From Nocardioides solisilvae (GTDB taxonomy: Bacteria; Actinomycetota; Actinomycetes; Propionibacteriales; Nocardioidaceae): DNA of 64,000 nucleotides. The stretch covers positions 434,001-498,000 of the forward strand of contig NZ_QHKX01000003.1 of the NCBI RefSeq assembly GCF_003194625.1, given 5' to 3'. Below, piece by piece: positions 8,611 to 17,074 of the stretch. The notes beneath the pieces are model-generated. The model had not been told where the DNA came from, did not search any database, and saw only the letters and a list, made by a program, of their open reading frames with translations. Within the stretch, counting starts at the first letter, position 1. The number at the start of each line of letters is the position of its first letter. A program made the position numbers and the translations under genes.

Positions 8611-9933
8611 CTAGTGACCGTCGGGGGTGGGGCCGTCGCCGTCCACCGGCGCGGCCGGCTCGGCCGGCTCGTCGACCGGCTCGTCGGCCGGCTCGGAGGT
8701 GTGCCGCTGCCACCAGGTGACGGCCAGGCCGCCGAGCAGGCCGCCGATCCCCATGGCGGTGACCAGGTGGACGAGCACGTCGCCGGTCAGCGGCCCCACG
8801 AAGCGCATCCGGCCGGGCCCGGCCGCGCCCCCGGCGAGCGCGGTCAGGGCGGTGAGCACGAGCCCCGCACCCACTCCCCCGACGCAGCCCCGCAGCGCCC
8901 CGTGGTCCCAGCGCAGGGTCGGGCGGCGGCGCTGGGTGCGGACGGCGGCGACGGCCGCGACGGTGCCGGGCACCAGCATGACCAGCCACGGCCACGCCAG
9001 GGGCGCGCCCTCGTCGGGCAGGGCGGCCAGCAGGGGCAGCACCGGGAGCGGGCCGAGCACCACCGAGCCCGGCGAGACCAGCGTCGCGCCGCCGACCGCG
9101 AAGCCCGGGCCCGCCAGGAAGGCGCCGGCGCAGAGCACGGCGTTGGGCAGGAGGGCGAGCGAGACCAGGACGAGCAGCACCGTCTCGCCCGGCGAGGTGT
9201 GCAGCCGCTCGACGAGGTTGGCCGCCTCGTCGAGGTCGAGCAGCAGGGCGCCGAGCAGCAGCACGGTCGCGAGCAGCAGGTGGAGCAGCACGGCGTGCCG
9301 GGCCGTGCTCGCGGCGTGCCGCGCCCAGGGCGGCAGCCCGGTCGCCCACACCGACGCGCGGCCCGAGCCGGTCGCGACGGCGGGCCCGGCGACGAGCAGC
9401 GTGAGCGCCAGGACGCGCAGCAGGACCGACCCGCCGGCGGAGGGGAACGTCTCTCCGAGGGCCGAGCCGAGCGCCAGCGCCACCGCGGCGTACCCCGCCC
9501 CGAAGCCGGCGACGCCGACGGGGACCGTCCAGTCACGAGCACCGTCGGCCAGGTCGTGGGCGTCGGGCCCGTGGGCCCAGAGCCGCTCCCCCAGCCCGCG
9601 GGCCACCCGCCAGGTGCACCAGGCCGCGAGCAGGGTGAGCCCGAGGGGCACGAGCGTGACGGGGGCGCCGCGCACGACGATCCCCGACCCGTGGCCCACG
9701 AGCCACCCACCGGCCCCGGCGGCGAGCGCCGAGCGGGGCTCCCCGTGCACCCCGAGGTCGCTGAGGAACCAGCCGAGCAATGCCAGCAGGACGCAGACCA
9801 GCAGCGACAGCCCGGCCGCCAGGACGCCGGCGGACGAGGCCAGCAGCAGCACCGGGCGACGCCTCGGCCCGGCCGTGGGCTCGTCGGGGGTCGCCCGTCC
9901 CGCGGACGCGGTCGAGGGCAGCAGCGAGGTCAT
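8611..9933 (-). CDS. DUF6350 multi-pass membrane protein
   Basis: 440 residues with about ten hydrophobic segments and a short acidic C-terminal tail (SEPADEPVDEPAEPAAPVDG). A membrane protein of this kind upstream of purN is standard in actinobacteria (DUF6350). The frame stays open far upstream on this strand, but the ATG at 9933 is the right start: it gives MTSLLPSTAS, a basic stretch and then the first membrane helix, and everything before it is antisense to the next gene. Function unknown; it may share a transcript with purN. Confidence 0.8.
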   Translation of the reverse strand: MTSLLPSTASAGRATPDEPTAGPRRRPVLLLASSAGVLAAGLSLLVCVLLALLGWFLSDLGVHGEPRSALAAGAGGWLVGHGSGIVVRGAPVTLVPLGLTLLAAWCTWRVARGLGERLWAHGPDAHDLADGARDWTVPVGVAGFGAGYAAVALALGSALGETFPSAGGSVLLRVLALTLLVAGPAVATGSGRASVWATGLPPWARHAASTARHAVLLHLLLATVLLLGALLLDLDEAANLVERLHTSPGETVLLVLVSLALLPNAVLCAGAFLAGPGFAVGGATLVSPGSVVLGPLPVLPLLAALPDEGAPLAWPWLVMLVPGTVAAVAAVRTQRRRPTLRWDHGALRGCVGGVGAGLVLTALTALAGGAAGPGRMRFVGPLTGDVLVHLVTAMGIGGLLGGLAVTWWQRHTSEPADEPVDEPAEPAAPVDGDGPTPDGH

Positions 9934-10059
9934 GACCTCGTCATCATCACCCCGTCGCGGAGCCTCCCGGCGCAGGCACGCCGACCCCGTCGGGGCGCCG
10001 CCCGGGAATCCCGGACTCCGCTGCGGGCGCGAGGGGCGCTCCCGTACCGTGGACGTGCC

Positions 10060-11958
10060 ATGACGCACGCGGACGACTTCGACGACCTCTACAAGGCCGT
10101 GCGCGACCCCCTCCTGGCCGAGGCGTACGCCCTCACGGGCGACCTGCACGTCTCCCGGACGGCGGTCCGCGACGCCCTCGCCGTCGCCTGGCACCACTGG
10201 CACAAGGTGCGGCACCGCCGGGACCAGGTCGGGTGGCTGCGCCCGCTCGTCTGGAGCCGCGCCCGGCACCGCCACACGGCCCGCCCGTGGCACAAGGAGA
10301 AGGACGTGCCGGCGGGCGTGGCGGCGACGCTCGACGCTCTCGCCGGGCTGTCGGGCAACCAGCGCAAGGCGCTCGTCCTCACCCACCTGCCGGCCCTGCC
10401 CACGCCGGGCATCGCCCGCGAGGTGGGCGTCCCCGAGACCACCGCCCGCGAGCTGGTCCGTGCCGGCACGGCGGCGCTCGCCGCCGCCCGCGAGGTCCCC
10501 GAGGCCGAGGTGGGGGCGCTCTTCGAGGAGCTCCGGGCCACCACCGCCGGGGGTCGCTGGCCGCGCAGCACGATCCTGCGCCGCGCCGGCACCGCCCGGC
10601 GGCGTACCCACACGCTGCTCGGCGTCGTCGGCACTGCCGCGGCGGTCGTGCTCAGCGGCATGGTCGTGGCCCAGGGCGAGACCGTCGACGCGAGCCTCGG
10701 CGAGCAGGGCTTCGAGCGCCGGGCCACCCAGGTCGAGCCCGAGGAGGTCGTGCCCACCCTCAGCGAGGACTCGCTGCTGCAGGCCACGCAGGCCCGTCGC
10801 CTGGGCCGCGGCCTGGAGTGGGCCGAGGCCGACACCCACGACAACGCCGGCGGCGACGGCCTGGTGCTGCCCTGCCAGGCGACCCGGTACGCCGACCCGG
10901 AGGGCCTCGGCACGCTCGTCCGCTTCTTCGAGGGCAGCACCCGGCCCGAGACCGCCCCGTCCGGCGGCCGCGGCGACGGCGACGGCGGCAAGCAGCGGCG
11001 CGCCCGCCGAGCGGCCCCGCCCGAGGTGCGCGCGGACGCGATCCAGCTCACCGAGCTCTCCGCCTCCCCCGAGGCCGCGGCGACGGCGTTCCGCACGGTC
11101 CAGGACTGGGTCGCCGACTGCACCGCCCCCCGGCTGCAGCTGCTGGCCGCGCACGAGCTGCGCGGGGTGGGCGACGAGGCGCGCCTCTACACGCTCCGCA
11201 GCTGGCAGGGACCCACCCGGACCGTCCACCTCGGCGTCGCCCGTTCCGGCCAGCACGTGACCGTCACGTCCAGCCGGGTCCCCGGTCTGCGTCCCGCGCC
11301 CAAGCCGGCCGGACAGCTCCTCGCGGCGGCGGTCAACGCGTCCTGCGGCACCCCCGGCGCCGGCTCCTGCGCCACGCCTCCGCGCCCCCGTCCCGTCGCC
11401 GTCCCGGTCGCCGAGGCCGCCCCCGGCATGCTGACCGAGCTCGACCTGCCGCCGGTGGCCGGCGCGATCGGCCCCTGGGTCGGCACCGCCCCCAAGCCGG
11501 CGCGCACCAACACCGCGCAGACCCGCTGCGACCGGACCACCTTCCAGGCCAAGGGGCTGCGGGACAGCCGGACCCGCACGTTCCTCTTCCTCCAGGGCAA
11601 GCGGGCCGACGAGTTCGGGCTCACCCAGTCCGCCGCCGTCGCGCGGACGCCGAAGGTCGGCCGTGGGTTCGTCGAGCAGGTCCGCTCCCGGCTGGCCCAG
11701 TGCGCGCAGGAGGGCTTCGGCACCGAGGTCTCGCGGCTCTTCCACCGGACCGAGAAGAAGGTCGACCTCTCGGTCTGGCGCCTCGAGCTGGCGCTGCCCG
11801 ACGAGAGCTCCCTGGAGTTCCTCATGGCGATCATGCGCCACGGCGACAAGGTCGCGCAGGCGACCTTCACCCCGACCCAGGGACGCACGATGGGGCGCGA
11901 CGACTTCGTGTGGCTCTCCCGCCGCGCGGTGGAGCGCCTGCCCCGCTTCGCCCCCTGA
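10060..11958 (+). CDS. Sigma-70-like (SigE-type) protein fused to a membrane anchor and outer sensor-like domain
   Basis: 632 residues. Residues 1-150 look like an ECF sigma factor: a region-2-like part (DFDDLYKAVRDPLLAEAYAL ... AVAWHHWHKVRHR) and a region-4 helix-turn-helix (LSGNQRKALVLTHLP ... GIAREVGVPETTARELVR). One strong transmembrane helix follows at about 185-205, preceded by basic residues, so the sigma-like part faces the cytoplasm. The remaining 425 residues would lie outside and hold paired cysteines and two related blocks with a Trp-Cys pattern (VQDWVADCTAP; RLAQCAQEGFG), reminiscent of PknH-like sensor domains. There is no separate anti-sigma gene next to it. The start ATG 10060 is divergent from DUF6350 with 126 bases between. 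Whether the head still binds RNA polymerase or only DNA is unknown. Confidence 0.75.
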   Translation: MTHADDFDDLYKAVRDPLLAEAYALTGDLHVSRTAVRDALAVAWHHWHKVRHRRDQVGWLRPLVWSRARHRHTARPWHKEKDVPAGVAATLDALAGLSGNQRKALVLTHLPALPTPGIAREVGVPETTARELVRAGTAALAAAREVPEAEVGALFEELRATTAGGRWPRSTILRRAGTARRRTHTLLGVVGTAAAVVLSGMVVAQGETVDASLGEQGFERRATQVEPEEVVPTLSEDSLLQATQARRLGRGLEWAEADTHDNAGGDGLVLPCQATRYADPEGLGTLVRFFEGSTRPETAPSGGRGDGDGGKQRRARRAAPPEVRADAIQLTELSASPEAAATAFRTVQDWVADCTAPRLQLLAAHELRGVGDEARLYTLRSWQGPTRTVHLGVARSGQHVTVTSSRVPGLRPAPKPAGQLLAAAVNASCGTPGAGSCATPPRPRPVAVPVAEAAPGMLTELDLPPVAGAIGPWVGTAPKPARTNTAQTRCDRTTFQAKGLRDSRTRTFLFLQGKRADEFGLTQSAAVARTPKVGRGFVEQVRSRLAQCAQEGFGTEVSRLFHRTEKKVDLSVWRLELALPDESSLEFLMAIMRHGDKVAQATFTPTQGRTMGRDDFVWLSRRAVERLPRFAP

Positions 11959-12007
11959 TCCGGAGGGCGGGCACGGGGACGGGCACGGCAAGCGGCACGG
12001 ACGACGA

Positions 12008-12039
12008 ACGCCCCGACCACCTGGCGGCGGTCGGGGCGT
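12008..12039. terminator. Shared hairpin between convergent genes
   Basis: An 11-bp perfect stem (ACGCCCCGACC / GGTCGGGGCGT) with a 10-base loop between the sigma-like gene and sucD, which converge here. It can act in both directions. Confidence 0.7.
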
Positions 12040-12054
12040 CCGGTGAGCCTGGGC

Positions 12055-12936
12055 TCAGAGCTTCTCGAGGATCTCCCGCATCAGGGCGGCGGTCTCGGAC
12101 GGCGTCTTGCCGACCTTGACACCGGCAGCCTCGAGGGCCTCCTTCTTCGCCTGGGCGGTGCCCGAGGAGCCCGAGACGATGGCGCCGGCGTGGCCCATGG
12201 TCTTGCCCTCGGGAGCCGTGAAGCCCGCCACGTAGCCGACGACCGGCTTGGTGACGTGCTCCTTGATGTAGGCCGCGGCCCGCTCCTCGGCGTCGCCGCC
12301 GATCTCGCCGATCATCACGATCGCCTTGGTCTCCGGGTCGTTCTCGAAGGCCTCGAGGGCGTCGATGTGCGTGGTGCCGATGATCGGGTCGCCGCCGATA
12401 CCGATGGCGGTGGTGAAGCCGTAGTCCTTCAGCTCGTACATCATCTGGTAGGTCAGCGTGCCGGACTTGGAGACCAGGCCGACCGGGCCCTTGCCCGCGA
12501 TGGTGTGCGGCGTGATGCCGGCCAGCGACTCCTCGGGCGTGATGATGCCCGGGCAGTTGGGACCGATCATCCGGGTGGACTTGCCGTCGAGGTAGGCGAA
12601 GACCTCCGCGGTGTCCTGGACCGGGACGCCCTCGGTGATGACGACGAGCAGGCCGATGCCGGCGTCGATCGCCTCGATGCAGGCGTCCTTGGTGAAGGCC
12701 GGCGGGACGAAGACGACAGAGACGTCGGCCCCGGTCTCCTTCATGGCCTCGGCGACGCTGCCGAAGACCGGCAGCTCCTTGCCGCCGAGTTCGACCGACG
12801 TACCGGCCTTGCGGGCGTTGACGCCGCCCACGATGTTGGACCCCGCCTCGACCATGAGGGTGGTGTGCTTGGAGCCCATCCCACCCGTCATGCCCTGGAC
12901 GATGATCTTCGAGTCCTTGTTCAGGTAGATGCTCAT
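12055..12936 (-). CDS. sucD: Succinyl-CoA synthetase alpha subunit
   Basis: Forms the succinyl-CoA ligase with SucC, making ATP or GTP in the citrate cycle. 293 residues, full length. The CoA-binding start [28 protein letters not shown] and the phosphohistidine segment [15 protein letters not shown] are present. It follows sucC after 18 bases on the same strand, so they are one operon. Both end at the shared hairpin. Confidence 0.97.
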   Translation of the reverse strand: MSIYLNKDSKIIVQGMTGGMGSKHTTLMVEAGSNIVGGVNARKAGTSVELGGKELPVFGSVAEAMKETGADVSVVFVPPAFTKDACIEAIDAGIGLLVVITEGVPVQDTAEVFAYLDGKSTRMIGPNCPGIITPEESLAGITPHTIAGKGPVGLVSKSGTLTYQMMYELKDYGFTTAIGIGGDPIIGTTHIDALEAFENDPETKAIVMIGEIGGDAEERAAAYIKEHVTKPVVGYVAGFTAPEGKTMGHAGAIVSGSSGTAQAKKEALEAAGVKVGKTPSETAALMREILEKL

Positions 12937-12954
12937 GCTTGTCGCTGCTCCGTC

Positions 12955-14121
12955 TCAGGCGTTCGCCAGCTCGGCGGCCTTGTCGGCCGCTCCGTCCATG
13001 GTGTCCACGAGGGTGACCAGCGGGTGGTTCGCCTCGGTGAGGATGCGGCGGCCCTCCTCGACGTTGTTGCCGTCGAGGCGGACGACCAGCGGCTTGGTGG
13101 CCTCGTCGCCGAGGATGCCGAGCGCGCCCACGATGCCGTTGGCGACCTCGTCGCAGGCGGTGATGCCGCCGAAGACGTTGACGAAGACGCTCTTGACCTG
13201 CGGGTCGTGGAGGATGACGTCGAGGCCGTCCGCCATGACCTGCGCGTTGGCGCCGCCACCGATGTCGAGGAAGTTGGCGGGGGTCACCCCACCGTGCGCC
13301 TCGCCGGCGTAGGCGACGACGTCCAGGGTCGACATGACCAGGCCCGCGCCGTTGCCGATGATGCCGACCTGGCCGTCGAGCTTGACGTAGTTGAGGCCCT
13401 TGTCCTTGGCCTTGGCCTCCAGCGGGTCCTCCTCGTCACGGATGACGAAGTCGGCGTGGTGGGCCTGGCGGAACTCGGCGTTCTCGTCGAGCGAGACCTT
13501 GCCGTCGAGCGCCTCGAGCTTGTCGCCCTCGAGGCGGGCCAGCGGGTTCACCTCGACGAGGGTCGCGTCCTCCTCGGTGTAGACCTTCCACAGCGCCTGG
13601 ACCATCTCGATGGCCTGGTCGCGCAGCTCGGCGGGGAACTTCGCCTCGTCGACGATCGCGGCGGCCTTCTCGGGCGTCACGCCCTCGAGGGCGTCGACGT
13701 TGATCTTGCGGACGGCCTCGGGGTTGGTCTTGGCGACCTCCTCGATCTCCACACCACCCTCGACCGAGGCGATGCACAGGTGCGAGCGGTTCGCGCGGTC
13801 CAGCAGGAAGGAGAAGTAGTACTCCTCCACCGGAGGCGTCGCCGGGGTCACGAGGACCCGGTTGACGCGCAGCCCCTTGATCTCCATGCCGAGGATGTTG
13901 GAGGCGTGCTCGAAGGCCTCGTCCGCGGTCTTCGCGAGCTTCACGCCGCCAGCCTTGCCACGGCCGCCGGCCTTGACCTGGGCCTTGACGACGGTGACGC
14001 CGCCCATCTCCTCCGCAGCGGCGCGCGCCTCCTCGGCGGTCTCCACGACCTTGCCGAGGGTCGTCGTGACGCCGTGCTTGGCGAAGAGCTCCTTCGCCTG
14101 GTACTCCATCAGGTCTGACAT
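12955..14121 (-). CDS. sucC: Succinyl-CoA synthetase beta subunit
   Basis: ATP-grasp subunit of succinyl-CoA ligase. 388 residues, full length. Seen: [14 protein letters not shown] at the N-terminus, [20 protein letters not shown] for the nucleotide, and [16 protein letters not shown] near the C-terminus. The ATG at 14121 (MSDLMEYQ) is preceded by an AGGA and an A-rich run; the internal ATG four codons on is an alternative. It is first in the sucCD operon and divergent from the photolyase gene. Confidence 0.97.
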   Translation of the reverse strand: MSDLMEYQAKELFAKHGVTTTLGKVVETAEEARAAAEEMGGVTVVKAQVKAGGRGKAGGVKLAKTADEAFEHASNILGMEIKGLRVNRVLVTPATPPVEEYYFSFLLDRANRSHLCIASVEGGVEIEEVAKTNPEAVRKINVDALEGVTPEKAAAIVDEAKFPAELRDQAIEMVQALWKVYTEEDATLVEVNPLARLEGDKLEALDGKVSLDENAEFRQAHHADFVIRDEEDPLEAKAKDKGLNYVKLDGQVGIIGNGAGLVMSTLDVVAYAGEAHGGVTPANFLDIGGGANAQVMADGLDVILHDPQVKSVFVNVFGGITACDEVANGIVGALGILGDEATKPLVVRLDGNNVEEGRRILTEANHPLVTLVDTMDGAADKAAELANA

Positions 14122-14256
14122 CCACCCAGTCCTTTTTTTCTCATTGACAGTCCGGGGATTCCTCAGGGCACCCTAGACCCGGCCCCCGACGGTTCCCGAG
14201 TCCGGGGTCCGCGGTGGACGCGGCCCCGATTCCCGACCGGTGAGTAGCGTGGCGGG

Positions 14257-15612
14257 ATGACCGCCGTGACGTGGTTCCGCCGGGACCTGCGGACCCGCGA
14301 CCACCCGGCGCTGCTGGCCGCCCTGGAGCAGGGACCGTCGCTCGCGCTCTTCGTCCTGGACCCGCGCCTGCTGGCCCGGGCCTCCCCGGTGCGCCGCTCG
14401 TGGCTGGCGCTCACCCTGCGCGCCCTCGACGAGCGCCTGGGGGGCCGGCTCGTGGTGCGGGCGGGCGACCCGGTCGAGGTGGTGCCCCGCGTGGTCGCCG
14501 AGGTGGGCGCCGGCTCCGTGCACGTCTCGGCGGAGACCACGCCGTACGGCGCCGGGCGCGACCGCGCCGTGCAGGCGGCGCTGACGGAGCAGGGCCTGGC
14601 CGGCTGGGTGGCGACGGGATCGCCGTACGCCGTCGGGCCGGGCCGGGTGCGCAACGGCTCCGGGCAGCCCTACCGCGTGTTCACCCCCTGGGCGCGCGCG
14701 TGGCGCGAGGAGGGGTGGCCCGCCCCGGCCCGCACCCCCCGCTCCCCCGACCTGCTGGCAGGCGGCTCGGACCCCGACGCCGTCGCGCTCCTCGACGAGG
14801 CCCGCGCGGCCGCTCCCGCCTCCCTGCCGGGCGCGGGAGAGGAAGCCGCGTGGCGCCGGTGGCGCCACTTCCGCGACGACCTGCTCGACGGCTACGACGA
14901 GGGCCGCGACCGACCCGACCGGGACGGCACCTCCCGGCTCTCGCCCTGGCTCAGCCTCGGGGTGCTGCACCCCCGCTCGCTCCTGGCCGACCTGGCCGGG
15001 CGGCGCGGAGCGGGTGTCGACCGGTTCGTCACCGAGCTCGGCTGGCGGGAGTTCTACGCCGACGTGCTCCACCACCGTCCCGACTCCGCCTGGGCCGACC
15101 TGCGACCCGCGCTCGACGGACTCGACTACTCCCACGACCCCGAGGCGGTCGCCGCGTGGCAGGAGGGCCGCACGGGCTTCCCCTACGTCGACGCCGGGAT
15201 GCGCCAGATGCTGGCGGAGGGCTGGATGCACAACCGGCTGCGGATGGTCACCGCCAGCTTCCTCACCAAGGACCTGCACGTGTGGTGGCCGCTGGGCGCG
15301 CGGTGGTTCCTGGACCACCTCGTCGACGCCGACCTGGCCTCCAACAACCACGGCTGGCAGTGGGTGGCAGGGACGGGGACGGACGCCTCCCCCTACTTCC
15401 GCGTCTTCAACCCGGTCGGGCAGGGCCTGCGGTTCGACCCCGACGGCGACTACGTCCGACGGTGGGTGCCGGAGCTCGCGCACCTCCCCGGGGCGGCTGC
15501 CCACGAGCCCTGGCGACACCCCCAGGGCTACGCGCACGGCTACCCGGAGCGGGTCGTCGACCACGCGGAGGAACGGCGCGAGGCACTGCGCCGCTACGAG
15601 CAGGTGCGCTGA
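14257..15612 (+). CDS. phr: Deoxyribodipyrimidine photolyase
   Basis: Repairs UV-made cyclobutane pyrimidine dimers with blue light and FAD. 451 residues. The N-terminal Rossmann domain begins VTWFRRDLRTRDHPAL; the C-terminal FAD domain has WREFYADVL, GFPYVDAGMRQML, EGWMHNRLRMVTASFLTKDL, DADLASNNHGWQW and RVFNPVGQGLRFDPDG. The Asn-Trp pattern fits class I CPD photolyase rather than a plant-type cryptochrome. It is a single gene, divergent from sucC. The antenna chromophore cannot be told from sequence alone. Confidence 0.93.
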   Translation: MTAVTWFRRDLRTRDHPALLAALEQGPSLALFVLDPRLLARASPVRRSWLALTLRALDERLGGRLVVRAGDPVEVVPRVVAEVGAGSVHVSAETTPYGAGRDRAVQAALTEQGLAGWVATGSPYAVGPGRVRNGSGQPYRVFTPWARAWREEGWPAPARTPRSPDLLAGGSDPDAVALLDEARAAAPASLPGAGEEAAWRRWRHFRDDLLDGYDEGRDRPDRDGTSRLSPWLSLGVLHPRSLLADLAGRRGAGVDRFVTELGWREFYADVLHHRPDSAWADLRPALDGLDYSHDPEAVAAWQEGRTGFPYVDAGMRQMLAEGWMHNRLRMVTASFLTKDLHVWWPLGARWFLDHLVDADLASNNHGWQWVAGTGTDASPYFRVFNPVGQGLRFDPDGDYVRRWVPELAHLPGAAAHEPWRHPQGYAHGYPERVVDHAEERREALRRYEQVR

Positions 15613-15815
15613 CCCGTCCGTGTGATCCTGCCCACTCGGCCCGCGTGTCTGGACCGGGAGCACGGGCCCGTCCTGCGGTTTTGCCACGCGGGGTCGCCCG
15701 TTGTTCCACACTGGGAAGACGGGCATTCCGGAGGCGCGAGCGCATCCGGTACAGTCGCCCGAGTTGTCCGGCCTGCTGGCCCGTCGTACCCCCGACACTT
15801 GCGAGGTAAACCTCT

Positions 15816-17012
15816 ATGGGAAACCACCGAGCTGAGCGCGGCTCCCGCCGCGCAACCTCGGAGGTTCGCGCTGCGCGCAAGCCCCTGGTCACCCGGCGAT
15901 CCGCCACCGCCCCCGTGGAGGGTGCCGCCGTCCCCGCGGCCGTCCGCCCCGACGCCGTCGTCCGCGAGGTCGCCCCCTCCCTCCCGGCGAGCCAGCCGGC
16001 CGCCGCGGCCCACGCGGCCCCGGCCAACCGCCCGGGCAAGCGCGCCGCCCGCCCGGAGCCCAAGCGCGCTGCGCGCCCCGCCCGGTCCCTCTCCGCGCCG
16101 AAGGCCCGCCCCGCCCGCGTCTCCCGCGTCGAGGTCGAGCGCACCCCCGCTCCCGCGACGTCGCACCCCGGCCCCCTCCGCGTCTCCTCGCCCTCGGCGA
16201 CCACCGAGATCCTCACCCCGGCCACCGGTCGCCGTCGCGCCGCACGGACGCCGTCGGCCGACCGCGGCGCCTTCCTCAAGGCGCTCCCCTCCGGCCCGAT
16301 CCTCGCGGGTGTCGCCGCGCTGGCCGTCTCCGCCGGGGGCGCGCTCACGGTCGCCGGCCCCACCGCCGCCGACACCTCGCACTCCGCGACCTCGGGCATC
16401 ACCGCCGCCGCGGCGGTCTCCGACACCGGCGCCGCCGAGCAGATCCTCGAGGAACGCACCGGGGTCGTGAGCCGCGACTCGAGCCGCCTCGCGGCCGAGG
16501 AGCGCGTCGAGGCCAAGCTCGTCGCCAAGGCCGAGAAGGCCGCGGCCCAGCGTTCGAGGACGCTCGAGACGCTCACCGTCCAGGCCGACAAGCAGGCCGC
16601 CAAGATCGAGGCCAACCAGTGGGTGATGCCGGTCGAGGGCTACCGCCTCTCGGCCACCTTCGGCATGTCGAGCAGCCTCTGGTCCACCGTGCACACCGGG
16701 CTCGACTTCGCCGCGCCGTCCGGCACCCCGCTCCGCGCGGTCGCCAACGGGACCATCACCGAGGTCGGCTACGACGGCTCCTACGGCAACAAGACCGTGC
16801 TGACCCTCGAGGACGGCACCGAGCTCTGGTACTGCCACCAGGCGAGCATGCACGTGAGCGTCGGCGACCAGGTCGCCGGCGGCGACGTCATCGGCACGGT
16901 CGGCAGCACCGGCAACTCCACCGGTCCGCACCTCCACCTCGAGATCCGCCCCGGTGGCGGCGGCCCGGTGGATCCCTACGCGAGCCTCATGGAGCACGGC
17001 CTCACCCCCTGA
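15816..17012 (+). CDS. M23 family metallopeptidase, secreted or membrane-anchored
   Basis: 398 residues. Residues 1-165 are Ala/Arg/Pro-rich and basic, one hydrophobic segment lies at about 167-190 (GPILAGVAALAVSAGGAL), a charged, probably coiled region follows (EERVEAKLVAKAEKAAAQR) and the C-terminal 120 residues form an LytM/M23 domain. The zinc ligands are visible in HTGLDFAAPSGTPL and in GPHLHLEIRPGG. Such enzymes cut peptide cross-links in peptidoglycan or act as scaffolds for amidases. ATG 15816 is preceded by GCGAGG. The long cytoplasmic-looking basic N-terminus is unusual in length. I found no riboswitch in the 203 bases upstream. Confidence 0.88.
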   Translation: MGNHRAERGSRRATSEVRAARKPLVTRRSATAPVEGAAVPAAVRPDAVVREVAPSLPASQPAAAAHAAPANRPGKRAARPEPKRAARPARSLSAPKARPARVSRVEVERTPAPATSHPGPLRVSSPSATTEILTPATGRRRAARTPSADRGAFLKALPSGPILAGVAALAVSAGGALTVAGPTAADTSHSATSGITAAAAVSDTGAAEQILEERTGVVSRDSSRLAAEERVEAKLVAKAEKAAAQRSRTLETLTVQADKQAAKIEANQWVMPVEGYRLSATFGMSSSLWSTVHTGLDFAAPSGTPLRAVANGTITEVGYDGSYGNKTVLTLEDGTELWYCHQASMHVSVGDQVAGGDVIGTVGSTGNSTGPHLHLEIRPGGGGPVDPYASLMEHGLTP

Positions 17013-17036
17013 GCCTCACCCGCTGAGCCTCACCCG
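17009..17036. repeat. Two tandem 14-base units spanning the stop of the M23 gene
   Basis: The unit CTGAGCCTCACCCG occurs twice back to back. The gene's TGA lies in the first copy and a second TGA is carried in the next copy. Confidence 0.85.
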
Positions 17037-17074
17037 CCGGGCCCTGCCGCTGCGCCCTGCCCGGCCTCGCAGGC

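Noticed and set aside
6171-8720. A long plus-strand frame over purH and purN
   Set aside because: Antisense shadow; the minus strand carries two well-conserved enzymes and a riboswitch.
9934-11991. N-terminal extension of the DUF6350 gene
   Set aside because: The open frame continues upstream only because it is antisense to the sigma-like gene; the ATG at 9933 fits the membrane protein.
12043-14118. A 691-codon open frame on the plus strand
   Set aside because: It is the exact antisense of sucC and sucD. Long shadow frames are expected at this GC content, and its translation is low-complexity.
15613-15815. c-di-AMP (ydaO) riboswitch before the M23 peptidase
   Set aside because: Such switches often precede actinobacterial cell-wall hydrolase genes, but I could not find the conserved blocks here.
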